Part shown: positions 46,261 through 55,310 of the stretch, piece by piece
How positions within the stretch are numbered: position 1 is the first letter of the stretch
Layout of the letters: each line of letters starts with the position of its first letter
Assembly: GCA_944320685.1 (NCBI GenBank)
Contig: CALUIK010000001.1
Span: 124,001 to 188,000, forward strand
DNA length: 64,000 nt
From: an uncultured Alistipes sp.
Lineage (GTDB): Bacteria; Bacteroidota; Bacteroidia; Bacteroidales; Rikenellaceae
Direction: 5' to 3'
Program-made: the position numbers and the translations under genes
The notes under the pieces: model-generated
Databases searched by the model: none
What the model was told of the DNA's origin: nothing
What the model saw: the letters and a program-made list of their open reading frames with translations, nothing else

Positions 46261-46950
46261 TTAATTGTCTTCACTGTTGTCATTGTCCGCCTCTCCCCTC
46301 ATTATGGCCATCAGGCGCTCGCTGCGGATATTCCGGTACTGATCACGTGCAAGGATCGCATCGATCGTCTCGATGCCCTTGACAGACGACACCCCGCGCA
46401 GGAAGTTCACCGCCATGCATCCGTACGCATCCTCCCGTGTAACGCCTTCGGGCAACATTATATTGTACTCGCGCATGAACATGGCCGAAGTCTGGAAAAA
46501 CACCATCGTCACCAATTCTATGTCGACGTTGCCGGCGAGATAACCCTCCTTGCGGCTCTCGATGAGGATACTCTTCAGCCCTGCCAGACCCTGCTCGGTG
46601 AAGGTTTTGGTCACGCGCTCATAGATCTTGGGGTAAAACTTCTTCATATTGTTCATCAGGCGCCACTCCGACATGTCCCATCGGCTGAATATCTCGAGAA
46701 AACATGTCAACACCATCTCCAGAACATTGTCGCAGACATCGGCACGCTCCTTGAGCACCCGGTGCATCTTCTCGCGATGATGCACTATGCTCTCATAGAG
46801 CAGTTCCTCCTTGTCGCCGAACATCTCGTAGAGCGTACGCTTCGACATGCCCATCATATTGGCTACATCATCCATTCTCACCGACTTGATGCCCAAAGTG
46901 ATGATCACCCGCCAGACATGGTCTAATATATTCTCACGTTGTGTCGTCAT
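46261..46950 (-). CDS. TetR/AcrR-family repressor of the efflux operon
   Basis: A 229-residue regulator. The N-terminal helix-turn-helix is IKSVRMDDVANMMGMSKRTLYEMFGDKEELLYESI; the rest is a helical ligand-binding domain. It is the first gene of the unit TetR, TolC, adaptor, pump, PII-like, so it most likely represses its own operon and responds to pump substrates. ATG 46950 is chosen because the -7 box of the promoter lies just upstream at 46972-46979. An acidic tail (EADNDNSEDN) ends it. Confidence 0.92.
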   Translation of the reverse strand: MTTQRENILDHVWRVIITLGIKSVRMDDVANMMGMSKRTLYEMFGDKEELLYESIVHHREKMHRVLKERADVCDNVLEMVLTCFLEIFSRWDMSEWRLMNNMKKFYPKIYERVTKTFTEQGLAGLKSILIESRKEGYLAGNVDIELVTMVFFQTSAMFMREYNIMLPEGVTREDAYGCMAVNFLRGVSSVKGIETIDAILARDQYRNIRSERLMAIMRGEADNDNSEDN

Positions 46951-46971
46951 GTTGTATACTGTTTCCGGCTG

Positions 46972-47002
46972 CAAATGTATACAAGAAAACTTAAAAAACA
47001 AA
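46972..47002 (-). promoter_or_regulatory. Promoter of the tetR-efflux operon
   Basis: Minus strand: TTTG (46999-47002), 19 bp, TACATTTG (46972-46979). Start near 46965, so a leader of about 15 bases. Confidence 0.8.
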
Positions 47003-47508
47003 AAAGTTTTATTGTTTTTAAGTTTTATGCAGCTTTGCGGTCTCGTCCCGCCGTCCGCCGAAAACGGCAGGCGTTCCGATCCGGCGCCGATGTCGTGCGC
47101 AATACACTGTATACGCACGACTTACACCTATTGGACAGTCGTTGGGACTGCCGGCAGCACACCCCGACAGCCTTCGGCAGGGCGGGAAAAACCTTCCGCA
47201 AAAGGACAACAATACTCCTTTTAGTCGCCTCGTTCGCGTACGCGGCGCCGGTAAAACGCCCAAAAACGCCGCCGAAAAGACCACTTTCGCGGAAAGAAAA
47301 ATGACTATTCCGCAACGTGCGGACACTGCACGACGGGAATTCCCTCCCTTCCTCGACGTACAGACTGTGAGCCGCATGCCGGCTGCCGCCGGAAATGAGT
47401 TTTAGTATTTGGCGAAATTTCACTATATTCGTAACGGTGAATCGTCCCGCAGCAAACGGGAAAGACAAAACATATCTGCCTACCACACAAACGCAACATG
47501 TCACGTCC
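47003..47508. other. Gene-free divergent region between tetR and the sulfatase
   Basis: About 500 bases. The part next to tetR is AT-rich; the middle is GC-rich with only Arg/Pro-rich shadow frames. Around 47400-47450 the sequence is AT-richer and probably holds the sulfatase promoter (a TATATTCG at 47424-47431 is the nearest match), but no full consensus is seen. Confidence 0.4.
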
Positions 47509-48948
47509 ATGAAGAAAGATTCAATGCTCCGGCTCTCGGGATGCCTCGTCGGCACGGCCGCCGCTACGGCTCTCGTTTCGTGCGGCGCCGCCCACGGCGG
47601 CCCGTCACACCCCAATGTCATATATATATTGGCCGACGACCTCGGCTATGCCGACATCACGCCCTACGGCCAGCAGCTCATCGAGACGCCCAATCTTGAG
47701 CGGCTCGCGGCGCAGGGGATGCTGTTGACGCAATGCTACTCCGGCTGCACCGTCTCCGCGCCGTCGCGTGCCTCGCTCATGACGGGGCTACACACGGGCC
47801 ACACCTACGTGCGCGGCAACTACGAAATCGACCCCGAGGGGCAGTGCCCAATGCCAGCGGGTACATATACGCTCGGCACACTCTTCAAGAACGCCGGCTA
47901 CGCTACAGGCGCCTTCGGCAAATGGGGCCTCGGATACCCGGGATCGGAGTCGGCGCCCTCGCAGGTGGGATTCGACCGCTTCTTCGGTTACAACTGCCAG
48001 CGCATGGCACACTCATACTACCCCGACCACCTGTGGGATGACGACCTCCGCATAGACTACCCCGAGAACGTCGACCCCGGGCGCCAGACATATTCGCAGG
48101 ACATAATACACGGAGAGGCCCTCGACTTCATCCGTGAGAATGCCGACAGGCCCTTCTTTGCATATCTGGCCTACACGCTGCCGCATGCCGAACTGTGCCT
48201 GCCGCATGACGAGGTGTATGAACACTATGTGGAGAAATTCAAGGACGCGCCCGCCGACGCCAAACCGTGGAAGACAAACGGCGACTACGGCACATCCGAG
48301 CACCCGATGGCATCGTTCGCCGCTATGGTGACGCGCCTCGACCGCTACGTGGGCGAGGTGATGGATCTGCTCGAAAAGGAGGGCATCGCCGACAATACCC
48401 TGATAATATTCACCTCGGACAACGGCCCGCACCGCGAGGGCGGCGCCAACCCCGACTTTTTCCGCAGCTACGGGCCCCTGCGCGGCTGCAAGCGCGACAT
48501 GTACGAGGGAGGAATCCGTGTACCCTTCATCGTCAGCTACCCGGGACATATCGCCGAGGGTGTAAAGAGCGACCAAGTGATGGCCTTCTGGGACATTATG
48601 CCCACCCTTGCCGAGCTGATCGGCAGCAGCGACGACATCAGCACCGACGGCATCTCGATGCTGCCGGCGTGGACCGGCCGCGGCACACAGGAACAGCACC
48701 AATATCTATATTGGGAGTTCCACGAACTGGGCGGACGTCAGGCCGTGCGCATGGGCAACTGGAAGGGCATACGCCTCAACGTGGGCAACGACCGCACCTC
48801 GTTCGAGTTGTACAACCTCGCCGACGACATACACGAGGAGCGCAATGTCGCAGCCGAGAATCCCGACGTCGCAGCCCGTATAAACGGGATCATGGATACG
48901 GCACGCACCCCGTCCGATCTGTTCAACTTCGGGCGACGCAAAAAATAA
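47509..48948 (+). CDS. Serine-type sulfatase, exported lipoprotein
   Basis: A 479-residue S1-type (arylsulfatase A-like) enzyme with a lipobox (LVSC, C25). The metal-binding start is VIYILADDLGYADI (D43, D44). The formylglycine motif is S83-A-P-S-R87 in SAPSRASLMTG, so the residue to be oxidised is serine, not cysteine. Other active-site blocks are GAFGKWGLG and FTSDNGPHREGG. Serine-type sulfatases need the radical-SAM maturase, which is encoded 10 bases downstream. The sulfated substrate (mucin or dietary glycan are usual) is unknown. Start at MKKDSM gives the signal peptide. Confidence 0.92.
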   Translation: MKKDSMLRLSGCLVGTAAATALVSCGAAHGGPSHPNVIYILADDLGYADITPYGQQLIETPNLERLAAQGMLLTQCYSGCTVSAPSRASLMTGLHTGHTYVRGNYEIDPEGQCPMPAGTYTLGTLFKNAGYATGAFGKWGLGYPGSESAPSQVGFDRFFGYNCQRMAHSYYPDHLWDDDLRIDYPENVDPGRQTYSQDIIHGEALDFIRENADRPFFAYLAYTLPHAELCLPHDEVYEHYVEKFKDAPADAKPWKTNGDYGTSEHPMASFAAMVTRLDRYVGEVMDLLEKEGIADNTLIIFTSDNGPHREGGANPDFFRSYGPLRGCKRDMYEGGIRVPFIVSYPGHIAEGVKSDQVMAFWDIMPTLAELIGSSDDISTDGISMLPAWTGRGTQEQHQYLYWEFHELGGRQAVRMGNWKGIRLNVGNDRTSFELYNLADDIHEERNVAAENPDVAARINGIMDTARTPSDLFNFGRRKK

Positions 48949-48958
48949 CCTTCAGCCG

Positions 48959-50224
48959 ATGGCCAAGAACCGCGAATACATCACCTTCGGCGAGGCCGCG
49001 CGCCATGCCTGCCGTATCTTCGGCACGATGGCCAAGCCAGTAGGCTCGGCCTGCAACCTCGACTGCGCCTACTGCTACTATCTCGACAAGGCCGCAATAT
49101 ACGGCGGGCGCGAGCCACGCATGGACTACGGCCTGTTGGAACGATACACGCAACAATACATCGAGGGCACCGACGCCGACACCGTCACCTTCGTCTGGCA
49201 CGGGGGAGAGCCACTGCTGGCGGGGCTCGACTGGTTTACACGCGCCATGGAGCTGCAGCGCCGCTACGCCGCAGGCAAACGCATCGTCAACACGCTTCAG
49301 ACGAACGGAACGCTTGTCGACGAACGGTGGTGCGACCTCTTCCGCACAAACAGTTTCCTGATAGGCATATCGCTCGACGGCCCGCGTGACATACACGACG
49401 CCTTCCGCCGCGACCGCCGCGGCGAGGGAACCTTCGACCGTGTCATGGAGGCCGTAGAAATGATGCGCCGCAGCGGCGTCGAGTACAATATCCTCGCTAC
49501 GGTCAACGCCCGCTCGGCCGCACGCGGCGCCGAAGTATACCGTTTCCTGCGGTCACAGGCCGGCTTCATACAGTTCCTCCCCGTATCGGAGCATGTAATG
49601 ATGCAGGAGGGCGCGGCTCGGCCCCACATAGTGCCGCCCGAGACGGAGGGGGCAGAACCTGCACCGTGGTCGGTTACGGCCGCCGGATTCGGAGAGTTCA
49701 TGTGCGACGTCTTCGACGTATGGGTGCGCGAGGATGTGGGGCGGTGTTTCGTGCAACTGTTCGACGCCACGCTGGCAAACTACATGAACGTGCAGCCGGG
49801 CGTATGCTCGATGTGCGAGACCTGCGGCGAGACGCTCGTCGTAGAGCACAACGGCGACGTCTACCCGTGCGACCATTTCGTCTACCCCGAATACCTGCTC
49901 GGCAACATCGGCCGCAATACCCTGCGCGATATTTTCGGATCAGAGAAGCAATTGCAGTTCGGACTTGCCAAACGCAACGCACTGCCGCGCGAGTGCCTCC
50001 GCTGCCAATACCGCATGCTCTGCCACGGCGAGTGCCCGAAGCACCGCTTTGCCGCCTCCAAGTCGGGCGACGCAGGGCTGAACGCCCTCTGCGCGGGATA
50101 CAGGCTCTTCTTCCGACATACGCAGCCCTATATGGAGCGCATGCGCCACCTTCTGATGAAGCAGCAGCCGCCCGCCGGCATCATGCCGTGGGCACGGCGG
50201 CAGCCCATGCGCAAGGGAAAATAA
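48959..50224 (+). CDS. Anaerobic sulfatase-maturating enzyme (radical SAM, anSME)
   Basis: A 421-residue radical-SAM/SPASM enzyme that converts the active-site Ser or Cys of sulfatases to formylglycine without oxygen. The SAM cluster motif is C32-x3-C36-x2-C39 in SACNLDCAYCYY; HGGEPLLAG and ISLDGPRDIHDAFR follow. The auxiliary-cluster cysteines are in CSMCETCGE, VYPCDHF and CLRCQYRMLCHGECPKHRF. It is cytoplasmic and co-transcribed with the serine-type sulfatase upstream, its obvious client. The run ends at a long hairpin. Confidence 0.94.
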   Translation: MAKNREYITFGEAARHACRIFGTMAKPVGSACNLDCAYCYYLDKAAIYGGREPRMDYGLLERYTQQYIEGTDADTVTFVWHGGEPLLAGLDWFTRAMELQRRYAAGKRIVNTLQTNGTLVDERWCDLFRTNSFLIGISLDGPRDIHDAFRRDRRGEGTFDRVMEAVEMMRRSGVEYNILATVNARSAARGAEVYRFLRSQAGFIQFLPVSEHVMMQEGAARPHIVPPETEGAEPAPWSVTAAGFGEFMCDVFDVWVREDVGRCFVQLFDATLANYMNVQPGVCSMCETCGETLVVEHNGDVYPCDHFVYPEYLLGNIGRNTLRDIFGSEKQLQFGLAKRNALPRECLRCQYRMLCHGECPKHRFAASKSGDAGLNALCAGYRLFFRHTQPYMERMRHLLMKQQPPAGIMPWARRQPMRKGK

Positions 50225-50226
50225 AC

Positions 50227-50261
50227 CGTCAGCCGCGGGCCCTTATGGCCCGCGGCTGACG
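50227..50261. terminator. Hairpin between convergent anSME and M28 peptidase genes
   Basis: A perfect 15-bp GC-rich stem (50227-50241 with 50247-50261) with a 5-base loop, 3 bases after the anSME stop and 9 bases before the end of the minus-strand gene. No T run; probably a two-way terminator. Confidence 0.7.
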
Positions 50262-50269
50262 CATACATA

Positions 50270-51274
50270 TCAGATCTTCTCCCGCAGTTCCGGAAGACGT
50301 TCCGTCGTCAACAGCGTATAAACATAGCGCATGATGTAGTTCACAGCCCGCTCCATCCCCGCCATATCGAGACTCTCGGGCGTGTCGTCCACCGTATGCA
50401 GTGTCGTAATGTCCGACGTGACGAAGAACGACACGGGAATCATCTTCGAGGCGAAGGATACATGGTCCGAACCCACCGAAAAATCTGTCGACAGATCTAT
50501 ACGGAGCGAATCGGCCGCACCCGTCTCCGCCGCAACGAGACTCACGGGCGAGAGTATCTCGCCCTGCAGGAGGAGCGTATCGCCCCGCATACGGCCCAGC
50601 ATTTCGAGGTTGACCATATGCCCTACAACCACCGCGCTGTCGCGCAACATTCGCTCCAGATGCCGCGACCCCACAATACCCATCTCCTCGGCGCCGAACA
50701 GCGCCACCACAAGATCGCGCCTGAAACTGTCAGCATAGGGTTGTAGGCAGCGCGCAATCTCCACCACGGCCGCCGTGCCCGAAGCGTTGTCGTTGGCACC
50801 GCGCAACATGTCGGCCGCCTTGTGCCTCTTGCCCTTGTCGGCCTTGAAGAGCCCCAGATGGTCGTAATGCGCCCCGAGCAGCACCTTCTCCGCTTCAGGG
50901 TGGCGGCTCCGTATCGTCATCACCACATTGTACGATGAGTCGCGCCACTCGCCGGCCAGCACCTTGTCCATACCGCGGCGCCCCGCCGGTATGCAGAACG
51001 GCACAAGGGCCTCCCGCCACAACGGCTCACACCCTGCCGCGTGCAATTCGTCTGCAAGCAGACGCGCCGCACGCAGGTCGTTGCCGCTGCCGGCACGGCG
51101 GCCTCCCAAGGAGTCGGCGCAGAGCGTCCTTATAGTCGCATACATCGCCGTCGGGTCGCATTCCATCGATGGCCGCGCCTCACGGCCGCACCCCGCCGGG
51201 AGGGCCATACATAATGCGGCCAATACCGCCGGGACAACAAGGCCCCGACACAAAATTCGCAAAGTATTAAACAT
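50270..51274 (-). CDS. M28-family zinc peptidase, lipoprotein (copy A)
   Basis: A 334-residue exported metallopeptidase with lipobox PAGC (C29). M28 zinc and catalytic motifs are in order: LLGAHYDHLG, LRGANDNASGTA, ALFGAEEMG, and DFSVGSDHVSF, then TTLHTVDDTPESL with the last metal histidine. The family includes aminopeptidases and glutaminyl cyclases; here the acids and Asp/His set suit a two-zinc aminopeptidase. It is a close paralogue of the gene at 54100-55137, and an ABC-exporter operon lies between the two. About 120 bases upstream to the next gene show nothing clear. Confidence 0.9.
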   Translation of the reverse strand: MFNTLRILCRGLVVPAVLAALCMALPAGCGREARPSMECDPTAMYATIRTLCADSLGGRRAGSGNDLRAARLLADELHAAGCEPLWREALVPFCIPAGRRGMDKVLAGEWRDSSYNVVMTIRSRHPEAEKVLLGAHYDHLGLFKADKGKRHKAADMLRGANDNASGTAAVVEIARCLQPYADSFRRDLVVALFGAEEMGIVGSRHLERMLRDSAVVVGHMVNLEMLGRMRGDTLLLQGEILSPVSLVAAETGAADSLRIDLSTDFSVGSDHVSFASKMIPVSFFVTSDITTLHTVDDTPESLDMAGMERAVNYIMRYVYTLLTTERLPELREKI

Positions 51275-51398
51275 GTCCGAAATTTTTACACATTCTCATT
51301 CTCTATCGCATCCTGTACGGGCTGAAGCGGGAACTGCATGCGGCAAACCGCGGCGCGACGGGAAGATGGTTTGTAAAAAATTTCAGGTTTGGCGGGCA

Positions 51399-51788
51399 TC
51401 AATGCTCCCGCAGCATGGTAGTCTCTCCGTTACGTATAACACACTTGAGGTTGGCCAGTATGATGCGGCCCTGATATACGTCGCTCTCGTCATCGAGCAC
51501 CACGCGCAGCGTGTCGCCCGCGATCGTCATCTCACGGGGCATGACGTTCAATTCAATCAAATTGAGCGTGCGCCACGCATTCTGTACATAGAGCATCCCC
51601 GCCGACGCCTTGCGTCCCGAGAGCTCCACCACATGTATGTCATTGTCCGATATGCGCCGCATGAGGGGCATCAGCTCCTCGACGCACCTGTCCGCACGCA
51701 CGCTGTTCACCGTCAGCGACAGCACCGGCAGCAACACGAAGACGGCCGCGGCCGCCAACGCGAATCTATTGCTTGTTCTTCGTATCAT
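51399..51788 (-). CDS. Small membrane-anchored protein, unknown function
   Basis: A 129-residue protein with one N-terminal transmembrane segment (about 9-28, FALAAAAVFVLLPVLSLTV) and a soluble beta-rich part outside the cytoplasm (DIHVVELSGRKASAGMLYV, AGDTLRVVLDDESDVYQGRIIL). I do not recognise a family; the soluble part is somewhat like auto-transporter-adhesin-type or DUF2807-like beta segments, but this is weak. It overlaps the end of the GntR gene by 23 bases and ends the ABC-exporter operon, so it may assist that exporter. Confidence 0.65.
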   Translation of the reverse strand: MIRRTSNRFALAAAAVFVLLPVLSLTVNSVRADRCVEELMPLMRRISDNDIHVVELSGRKASAGMLYVQNAWRTLNLIELNVMPREMTIAGDTLRVVLDDESDVYQGRIILANLKCVIRNGETTMLREH

Positions 51789-52158
51789 CGTTGCTTTCGT
51801 TTTTCGTTTTTTCGTCATAGGCCCGCGCCACCTCCTGCATGTCGACACCCAAAAGCTTCATCTGTTCGACGAACGCTGGCAGCGTCTCCGAGTAGAACTC
51901 CTCGCGGCGACGCGCCACGACAGTGTCGCGGGCACCGTCGGCGACGAAGAAACCCACGCCGCGCACGCTCCGCACCGAGCCGTCGAAAAGCAGACGCTCA
52001 TACGTCCGCACCACCGTGTTGGCATTCACGCCGAAACGTACGCTCAACTCGCGCACCGACGGTAGTTGCGTAGCGGCGCCCCACTCTCCGCGCAGGATAT
52101 GGTCCTCGATCCATACCTTGATCTGCAGAAATACGGGTCTGTTGTCAGAAAATTTCAC
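51766..52158 (-). CDS. GntR-family regulator, YtrA-like
   Basis: A 130-residue regulator with an N-terminal winged helix (DHILRGEWGAATQLPSVRELSVRFGVNANTVVRTYERLLFDGSVRSVRGVGFFV) and a short helical tail, as in the YtrA subfamily that controls ABC-2 exporters. The start is a GTG one base after the permease stop; no ATG is better placed. It is the third gene of the ATPase, permease, GntR, small-protein run rather than the first, which is unusual for the family. The charged tail ends KNESNDDTKNKQ. Confidence 0.85.
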   Translation of the reverse strand: MKFSDNRPVFLQIKVWIEDHILRGEWGAATQLPSVRELSVRFGVNANTVVRTYERLLFDGSVRSVRGVGFFVADGARDTVVARRREEFYSETLPAFVEQMKLLGVDMQEVARAYDEKTKNESNDDTKNKQ

Positions 52159-52159
52159 T

Positions 52160-52963
52160 TTATATCTCCCTCTCCTTGAATTTAAGGTACGACAGCACAT
52201 ATGCCGCCACCGGCAGCGCCGCATACCACACATAACTTATCGCATAGCCGGCCATGCGCGAACACCACGACACCGGCATCGACCACGTCACGGCATAGCC
52301 GCGTTCCATCTCCACCCACACGAACGGGTAGAGTGCCGTACGCTCCGTGGACCACGGGAACGTAAGCGCCACCGCCAGCGCAGCCACCGCCGTCACCACC
52401 GCCACCGCAGGGCGTAAGCCCGAACGCACGAGCATGGCCGCAGAATTGAACCAAACGGCAAGGTATATGTTGTAAGGTATATAATTCAACGGCTCGCCCG
52501 TTGCCGTAAGGGCATCCCACAGCGAGAAGGCGTCGCCCAATACATCAGCCAGTATGGGCCGCGCATGCGCCATGTACCTGACCGTCACGGCATCGACACC
52601 CCATATCAGAGCCAGCGCCGCCAGCGGGAATATAACCATTGTGCGCAGCCATTCCCACGCATATTTCGCTTCGCTGCACGCCGGCAGCAACAGTGTCGCA
52701 TAGCAGCGGCGCGTGTCGCCATAGCCGTGGAATGCCGTCAGAAGGGTATAGGCAGCCGTCACGGCAATCCACCACAGGACAATGCTGTATCGTATATTGC
52801 CCAACTGTCTGGCCACGAACGCCGCCGATACCGAACCCGAAGCAGACAGGTTGCCCGCATAGAGCAACGCCGTCACAGCCGCAACGGCCAGCAGGCAGAG
52901 TACCTCGCGCAGCCAATGCTCGCGCCAGTGGCACGCCGCCAAATATATTATGCTCCTCAACAT
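52160..52963 (-). CDS. ABC-2-type exporter permease
   Basis: A 267-residue membrane protein with six or seven hydrophobic segments and no soluble domain. The first is LREVLCLLAVAAVTALLYAG and the last ISYVWYAALPVAAYVLSYL before a KFKEREI end. There is no strong family motif, but it overlaps the ATPase gene by 7 bases and is followed by a YtrA-type regulator, which together identify it as the permease half. I start at MLRSIIYLAA. Substrate unknown; YtrA-linked exporters often respond to cell-wall stress. Confidence 0.78.
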   Translation of the reverse strand: MLRSIIYLAACHWREHWLREVLCLLAVAAVTALLYAGNLSASGSVSAAFVARQLGNIRYSIVLWWIAVTAAYTLLTAFHGYGDTRRCYATLLLPACSEAKYAWEWLRTMVIFPLAALALIWGVDAVTVRYMAHARPILADVLGDAFSLWDALTATGEPLNYIPYNIYLAVWFNSAAMLVRSGLRPAVAVVTAVAALAVALTFPWSTERTALYPFVWVEMERGYAVTWSMPVSWCSRMAGYAISYVWYAALPVAAYVLSYLKFKEREI

Positions 52964-53841
52964 ACGCCCTCCTTTCCCGCGCAATCTTCCGCGATTTTTA
53001 CGGAGTTGTTCTCCGAAGAATTACCCGAAAAATTTTCGGCGATAAACGCACGCACGCGCTCGCTCTCGTGTATGGCATGGTAGAGCGACTCGACATCCAC
53101 GTCGGTATATTCGCCGTCGCTGTTGACGCTTATCGACTTCAGGCCGTCGGCATAGAGGGCATCCGACTCCGACGCGCCGCCGAAGGCCAGCTTGTCGGCT
53201 ATGGCGTCGAAGGTGGCGTTGAGTACCATGCGCCCCTCCCGCAGCACCACCACCGCCGAGAGCAGGTTGTTCAGATCGGCCACCTGATGCGTCGAGACGA
53301 CAACCACGCGCCCCGTCGTGTCGAACGAGGCGAGGATGCGGCGGAATGCCTTTTTCGACTCTATGTCGAGACCGTTGGTCGGCTCGTCCATCAACAACAG
53401 CGCGGGGTTGCACGCCAAAGCGAAAGCGATAAAGAATTTCTTGCGATTACCCGTCGAGAGACGGTCGAGCCGCACACCGAAACTGAAATCGAGCGCGTGA
53501 AGATAGCCATTGAACTCCTCGTGCGAGAAGTGCGGACGGAAACGCCCGTATATCCTCTCGAACGCCGCCACCGCGAGCGGCGGGAACGACATCTCGTCGG
53601 GCATGTAGACCGTCGAGGCCAGAAATTCGGCCTTGCGGTCCGCAGGAATGCTCCCGAAGACATCGACACGGCCCGATACGGGATACAGCGCCCCCGCCCA
53701 TGTCTTCATGAGAGTGGTCTTGCCGCTGCCGTTGGCACCAAGCAGACCGTAGATGTGGCCTTCGGCGATCGCGCCGCCGAGACCCCGCAGGACGGCACGC
53801 TTACGGCCGTACCCCGCATGCAAATCATACATTTCAATCAT
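52957..53841 (-). CDS. ABC-transporter ATPase
   Basis: A 294-residue ATPase. Walker A is GLLGANGSGKTTLMK, the signature reads LSTGNRKK in place of LSGGQ, Walker B is LLLMDEPTNGLD and the switch histidine is in VVSTHQVADL. After the core (about residue 215) comes an 80-residue C-terminal region, as in exporters linked to YtrA regulators. It is the first gene of the operon, under the promoter at 53959-53989. Confidence 0.92.
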   Translation of the reverse strand: MIEMYDLHAGYGRKRAVLRGLGGAIAEGHIYGLLGANGSGKTTLMKTWAGALYPVSGRVDVFGSIPADRKAEFLASTVYMPDEMSFPPLAVAAFERIYGRFRPHFSHEEFNGYLHALDFSFGVRLDRLSTGNRKKFFIAFALACNPALLLMDEPTNGLDIESKKAFRRILASFDTTGRVVVVSTHQVADLNNLLSAVVVLREGRMVLNATFDAIADKLAFGGASESDALYADGLKSISVNSDGEYTDVDVESLYHAIHESERVRAFIAENFSGNSSENNSVKIAEDCAGKEGVC

Positions 53842-53958
53842 AGCTTGCTCTATTGCCTTCCTGTCGGCCGCAACGGCCGCCGCGCGCAGTTCCCGCTGTC
53901 ACGCTCCGTAGGACGGCGGCGGAAGTCCGCCGCACCGTACCACATCAATAGTACAGTG

Positions 53959-53989
53959 CAAATGTATACAAAAAATCGTTGTCTCCAAA
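53959..53989 (-). promoter_or_regulatory. Promoter of the ABC-exporter operon
   Basis: Minus strand: TTTG (53986-53989), 19 bp, TACATTTG (53959-53966). It gives a leader of about 110 bases before the ATPase start, where the YtrA-like protein could bind. Confidence 0.78.
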
Positions 53990-54099
53990 CATTCCGCCCG
54001 AAAAAAAATCTGCCGACGATATAAATTCCGCCCCGCAACGGCAACGGCAGCGGGCGCAGACCATACGGCCCGCGCCCGCACCACGATTATGCCTTTCAG

Positions 54100-55137
54100 C
54101 TATTCCGATTCAGGAATTCCATTCGGCAACGGCAGTCGCTCGGCCGTCAGCAATGCATAGACATTACGGGTGATATAGTTCACCACACGCTCCATGCCCT
54201 CCATATTTAGGCTCTCGGGCGTATCGGTATCACGATGCAGCGTCGCGTAGTCATCCGTAACAAACATCGTCGCGGGGACTCCCATTGCCGTAAAGGAGAG
54301 ATGGTCCGACGCTCCCGAGTTATTCATCACCACACCCACCGACAGCGAATCGACATTCGGCACCGAAATCCGCTCCATCGCATCCATGTCATCGACAAAG
54401 AGGTGCATGCGGAAATTATCCTCCTTCAGGCGGCCCAGCATCTCGAGGTTGACCATATACCCCACCTTCACCGCGCTGTCACGCAGCATCGCCGCCAGAT
54501 GGCGCGAACCGGCCATTCCCATCTCCTCGGCGCCGAACAGGGCCACCACAAGGTCGCGCTTGAAATCGCATGCATAAGGACGCAGGCGGCGAGCTATCTC
54601 CGTCACGGCCACAGCTCCCGAGGCGTTGTCGTTGGCACCGCGCAGCATAAGCGTATCCTTCATGCCGGCGCTGGCTATGAACAGTCTTCCTATATGGTCA
54701 TAGTGTGCGCCCAACAGCACCTTCGGGGCATCGGGGCATCCGCTGCGGATGACCATCGCCACATTGTATGTCGAGTCGCGCCACGGGCCCGGAAGATTGG
54801 TTCTCATGGCATCGGCCCAATTATCCCCCTCCACATTCAAGGCCTTGCCCAAGTGGAACGGCACGACAGCCCCCTCCCACAAGGGTTCGCATCGCGCCTC
54901 CTCCATCATGTCCGCCAGCATGCGTGCGGCACGCAGGTCGCCGCCGCTTGCGGCACGTCGTCCCGCCATCGAATCGGCGCAAAGCGCTGCAATCGCAGCA
55001 TACATCGCCTCGCGGTCGCACTCCATCGGCGGCCGCACGGAACAACCGGCCGACAGAGAACCGAAAAAGAGTGCTGCAACGGCCATCCTAATAACGACAG
55101 CCGCGGCGGGGACGGCCCCCAATCGCAAAACATACAT
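54100..55137 (-). CDS. M28-family zinc peptidase, lipoprotein (copy B)
   Basis: A 345-residue paralogue of the peptidase at 50270-51274, with the same motif order: LLGAHYDHIG, LRGANDNASGAV, ALFGAEEMGMAGSRHL, NNSGASDHLSF and ATLHRDTDTPESL. Lipobox is SAGC. Compared with copy A it has extra residues in the loop before LRGANDNASG (IASAGMKDTLM) and a changed region after NLEMLGR. I start at MYVLRLGAV, which gives a compact signal; a longer frame adds an Arg-rich stretch without signal character. It is divergent from the aldo/keto reductase. Confidence 0.88.
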   Translation of the reverse strand: MYVLRLGAVPAAAVVIRMAVAALFFGSLSAGCSVRPPMECDREAMYAAIAALCADSMAGRRAASGGDLRAARMLADMMEEARCEPLWEGAVVPFHLGKALNVEGDNWADAMRTNLPGPWRDSTYNVAMVIRSGCPDAPKVLLGAHYDHIGRLFIASAGMKDTLMLRGANDNASGAVAVTEIARRLRPYACDFKRDLVVALFGAEEMGMAGSRHLAAMLRDSAVKVGYMVNLEMLGRLKEDNFRMHLFVDDMDAMERISVPNVDSLSVGVVMNNSGASDHLSFTAMGVPATMFVTDDYATLHRDTDTPESLNMEGMERVVNYITRNVYALLTAERLPLPNGIPESE

Positions 55138-55262
55138 ATCCTCTATACCTATTAATATACTTGCCTCCCGATCCCGACGCCACATCAGCACAGGTACAGG
55201 CATAACAATACAAATATAGCGGTAATATCGGCAGAATCGAACCTGACAAACAGCCTATGCGC

Positions 55263-55293
55263 TTGCCATTGCGCCCGCATTTTCGTATATTTG
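55263..55293 (+). promoter_or_regulatory. Promoter of the aldo/keto reductase
   Basis: TTG at 55263-55265, 20 bp, TATATTTG at 55286-55293. Start near 55300 leaves about 11 bases before the ATG at 55311. Confidence 0.75.
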
Positions 55294-55310
55294 TAAAAAA
55301 CACAGTCACA

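Noticed and set aside
47142-47405. Possible small gene between tetR and the sulfatase
   Set aside because: Arg/Pro-rich peptide, no promoter or neighbour support; treated as non-coding.
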